Shown here: piece by piece, positions 62,702 to 64,000 of the stretch
Layout: the number at the start of each line of letters is the position of its first letter
Numbering within the stretch: the stretch's first letter is position 1
From: Cyclobacteriaceae bacterium
GTDB lineage: Bacteria; Bacteroidota; Bacteroidia; Cytophagales; Cyclobacteriaceae
DNA: 64,000 bases
Assembly: GCA_020832305.1 (NCBI GenBank)
Contig: JAFIEV010000080.1
Span: forward strand, 62,001 to 126,000
Reading direction: 5' to 3'
Program-made: the position numbers and the translations under genes
The notes under the pieces: generated by a model
Databases searched by the model: none
What the model saw: the letters and a program-made list of their open reading frames with translations, nothing else
What the model was told of the DNA's origin: nothing

Positions 62702-63442
62702 GTGAATGACGGCCTGGTAATAATACCTACATACAATGAGCTTGCTAATATAGAAGCCATAATTAAGGCTGTCTTAGGTCTCTCCGAATCTTTTGATGTA
62801 CTGATAGTTGATGATAGTTCTCCTGATGGTACAGGTGAGGTCGTAAAAAAGTTGCAAAAAGTATATCCCGGGTCTCTTTTTCTTTTGGAAAGAACTGAGA
62901 AGAAGGGTTTAGGTACGGCCTACATTGCAGGTTTTAAGTACGCCATAGAGCATGGTTATGAATATGTGTTTGAAATGGATGCCGACTTTTCGCATAATCC
63001 CTATGAACTTATCAAGCTTTACCAAACCTGTAAGAAGGAAAACTACGATTTGGCCATTGGTTCGCGGTATGTGTCTGGTGTTAATGTGGTAAACTGGCCA
63101 ATGTCGAGGGTTTTAATGTCTTTTTTTGCCAGTATTTATGTGCGGTTGATAACCGGCATGCCCATTCATGATGCTACAGCAGGCTTTAAATGTTATAAAA
63201 TCAGGGTTTTAAAAACAATTAACCTCGATAAAATCAGGTTCGTTGGTTATGCATTTCAAATTGAGATGAAGTTTCTTACCTGGAAGTGCGGCTTTAAAAT
63301 GAAGGAAATCCCCATTATATTCACCGACCGTACACGGGGCGAGTCTAAAATGTCGACCCGAATTTTTAATGAAGCATTTTTTGGCGTTATGCGGTTAAAG
63401 TGGAGAAGCTTTTTTAAGCGATATCCGACACCGGTCGATTAG
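62702..63442 (+). CDS. polyprenol monophosphomannose synthase-like glycosyltransferase (GT2)
   Basis: This 246-residue protein starts at a GTG that gives NDGLVIIPTYNELANIEAII. The GT2 features are VLIVDDSSPDGTGEVVKKL, FEMDADFSHNPYELIKL (the DxD-type metal site), AIGSRYVSGVNVVNWP and DATAGFKCYKIRVLKTI, then KFLTWKCGFKMKEIPIIFTDRTRGESKMS. The length fits the short dolichyl-phosphate mannose synthase type. It would transfer mannose (or a related sugar) from a nucleotide to a polyprenyl phosphate, supplying a donor for membrane glycosylation. Acceptor and sugar are inferred from family. Confidence 0.9.
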   Translation: MNDGLVIIPTYNELANIEAIIKAVLGLSESFDVLIVDDSSPDGTGEVVKKLQKVYPGSLFLLERTEKKGLGTAYIAGFKYAIEHGYEYVFEMDADFSHNPYELIKLYQTCKKENYDLAIGSRYVSGVNVVNWPMSRVLMSFFASIYVRLITGMPIHDATAGFKCYKIRVLKTINLDKIRFVGYAFQIEMKFLTWKCGFKMKEIPIIFTDRTRGESKMSTRIFNEAFFGVMRLKWRSFFKRYPTPVD

Positions 63443-63600
63443 CCATTTGTAGTAATATGAATAGAATGGCTATCCTGTAGCAGAATCCGGATATTTCTTC
63501 TGCGAAATGGCACTGTACTGTACCAAAAACCTTTTCAACGGTATTGTTTTTATAAATGGTCTGCTGAAAAAGTCTCAGGACAGACGATTTTCACCGCCCC

Positions 63601-64000
63601 CTATTTAACACGTATCAGCCAAGCTTCTGAGACAATGGTTCCCCATCCTCCAGAGTTTCGCCACTGTTCTATAGCAACCCGGTCGCCGGTAGCAACATCT
63701 TTAGCTTTTTTAAACTCTATTTTCAAGGTGCCGTCTTTTATAATTTTCCGTGGGATGTCGAATGTAAAAAAGTCACTCATTTGCATGGGAATTTCGAGGT
63801 CTTCTGCCAGGGAGATTCCATTGGCATATATCGATTGGCTTTTCTGATTCATTCGTGTAGCATATCTTTCCTGAAACCAGGGCCGTACCAGGGTAAAACG
63901 TATTTTGTATATGCCCTCCGGGTCAAGGTTATCATACATTAATGTTACACCCTGTGCTTCATCCTGTGTATAGTGCATGGTCTTTTGAGAATGGCGATTG
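63601..64000 (-). CDS. C-terminal fragment of a larger protein (continues past the window)
   Basis: The frame is open from the stop at 63601 to the window edge, so the ATG at 63978 is internal. The visible 133 residues include GVTLMYDNLDPEGIYKIRFTLVRPWFQERYA, SIYANGISLAEDLEIPMQM, FFTFDIPRKIIKDGTLKIEFKK and a C-terminal RNSGGWGTIVSEAWLIRVK. It is beta-rich, like a carbohydrate-binding or glycosidase-associated sandwich domain at the end of a secreted enzyme, but I cannot name the family. Upstream sequence is needed for function. Confidence 0.75.
   Translation of the reverse strand, partial: NRHSQKTMHYTQDEAQGVTLMYDNLDPEGIYKIRFTLVRPWFQERYATRMNQKSQSIYANGISLAEDLEIPMQMSDFFTFDIPRKIIKDGTLKIEFKKAKDVATGDRVAIEQWRNSGGWGTIVSEAWLIRVK

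Overview
The window looks like chromosomal DNA of a Bacteroidota member, probably order Cytophagales. The evidence is: a tmRNA whose tag reads GEENYALAA; several upstream regions with the Bacteroidota promoter form TTTG-N19-20-TAnnTTTG in place of -35/-10 boxes; almost no Shine-Dalgarno sequences; a type III glutamine synthetase; a 7TMR-DISM histidine kinase with a LytTR regulator; and many lipoproteins. There is no transposase, integrase, CRISPR array or tRNA. It reads as ordinary backbone with a few accessory metabolic blocks.

Layout. 1-7.5 kb (- strand): end of a metallophosphoesterase gene, then a four-gene efflux operon (tetR, outer membrane factor, membrane fusion lipoprotein, RND pump). 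7.6-13 kb (+): alpha/beta hydrolase, MORN-like repeat protein, tandem thioredoxin lipoprotein, GH29 fucosidase. 13-17 kb (-): membrane pyrophosphatase, an unrecognised 258-residue protein, uracil-DNA glycosylase. 17.3-19.5 kb (+): apaG, a methyltransferase, an anchored coiled-coil protein. 19.9-21.8 kb (+): cupin, ring-cleaving dioxygenase and carboxylesterase, resembling quinone/aromatic detoxification (mhqO/mhqD type). 21.9-27.5 kb (+): FAD-dependent oxidoreductase lipoprotein, membrane protein, Gfo/Idh/MocA oxidoreductase and Na+/solute symporter, probably a carbohydrate or polyol module.

27.7-33.4 kb: tmRNA (-), then dnaX (+), which is split by an A10 tract into a gamma-length and a tau-length product, a sugar isomerase-like protein, YccF, a DUF2807 lipoprotein, an MscS channel and a DUF3859 protein. 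33.5-40.2 kb (-): rny, zapA, a ZapB-like coiled coil, pheT, DUF1684, radC, rpsT. 40.4-47.4 kb: glycerate kinase, TlpA thioredoxin, tex and the LytTR two-component pair. 47.6-55.7 kb (-): beta-helix-like lipoprotein, small unknowns, an SpmA-SpmB-like fusion, a penicillin acylase family protein and 3-hydroxyacyl-CoA dehydrogenase. 56-64 kb: glnN, a sigma-54 response regulator, MscS channel, U32 peptidase, GmhB-like phosphatase, polyprenol-phosphate glycosyltransferase and a truncated gene at the edge.

The strongest non-routine signal is at dnaX. The clamp-loader ORF ends right after ten A residues. The -1 frame is open from that tract into a recognisable tau C-terminal domain, and a predicted hairpin starts 8 nt downstream. 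This is the arrangement expected of programmed -1 frameshifting or transcriptional slippage. The encoded protein also lacks the zinc-module cysteines of typical DnaX. Other points to check are a terminator-like hairpin over the start codon of the 24.1 kb membrane-protein gene, a 16-bp perfect inverted repeat at 54.2 kb, a GC-rich palindrome at 32.95 kb, and several short palindromes that could be operators. I found no clear new multi-gene system; the 21.9-27.5 kb catabolic module is the least characterised gene set.
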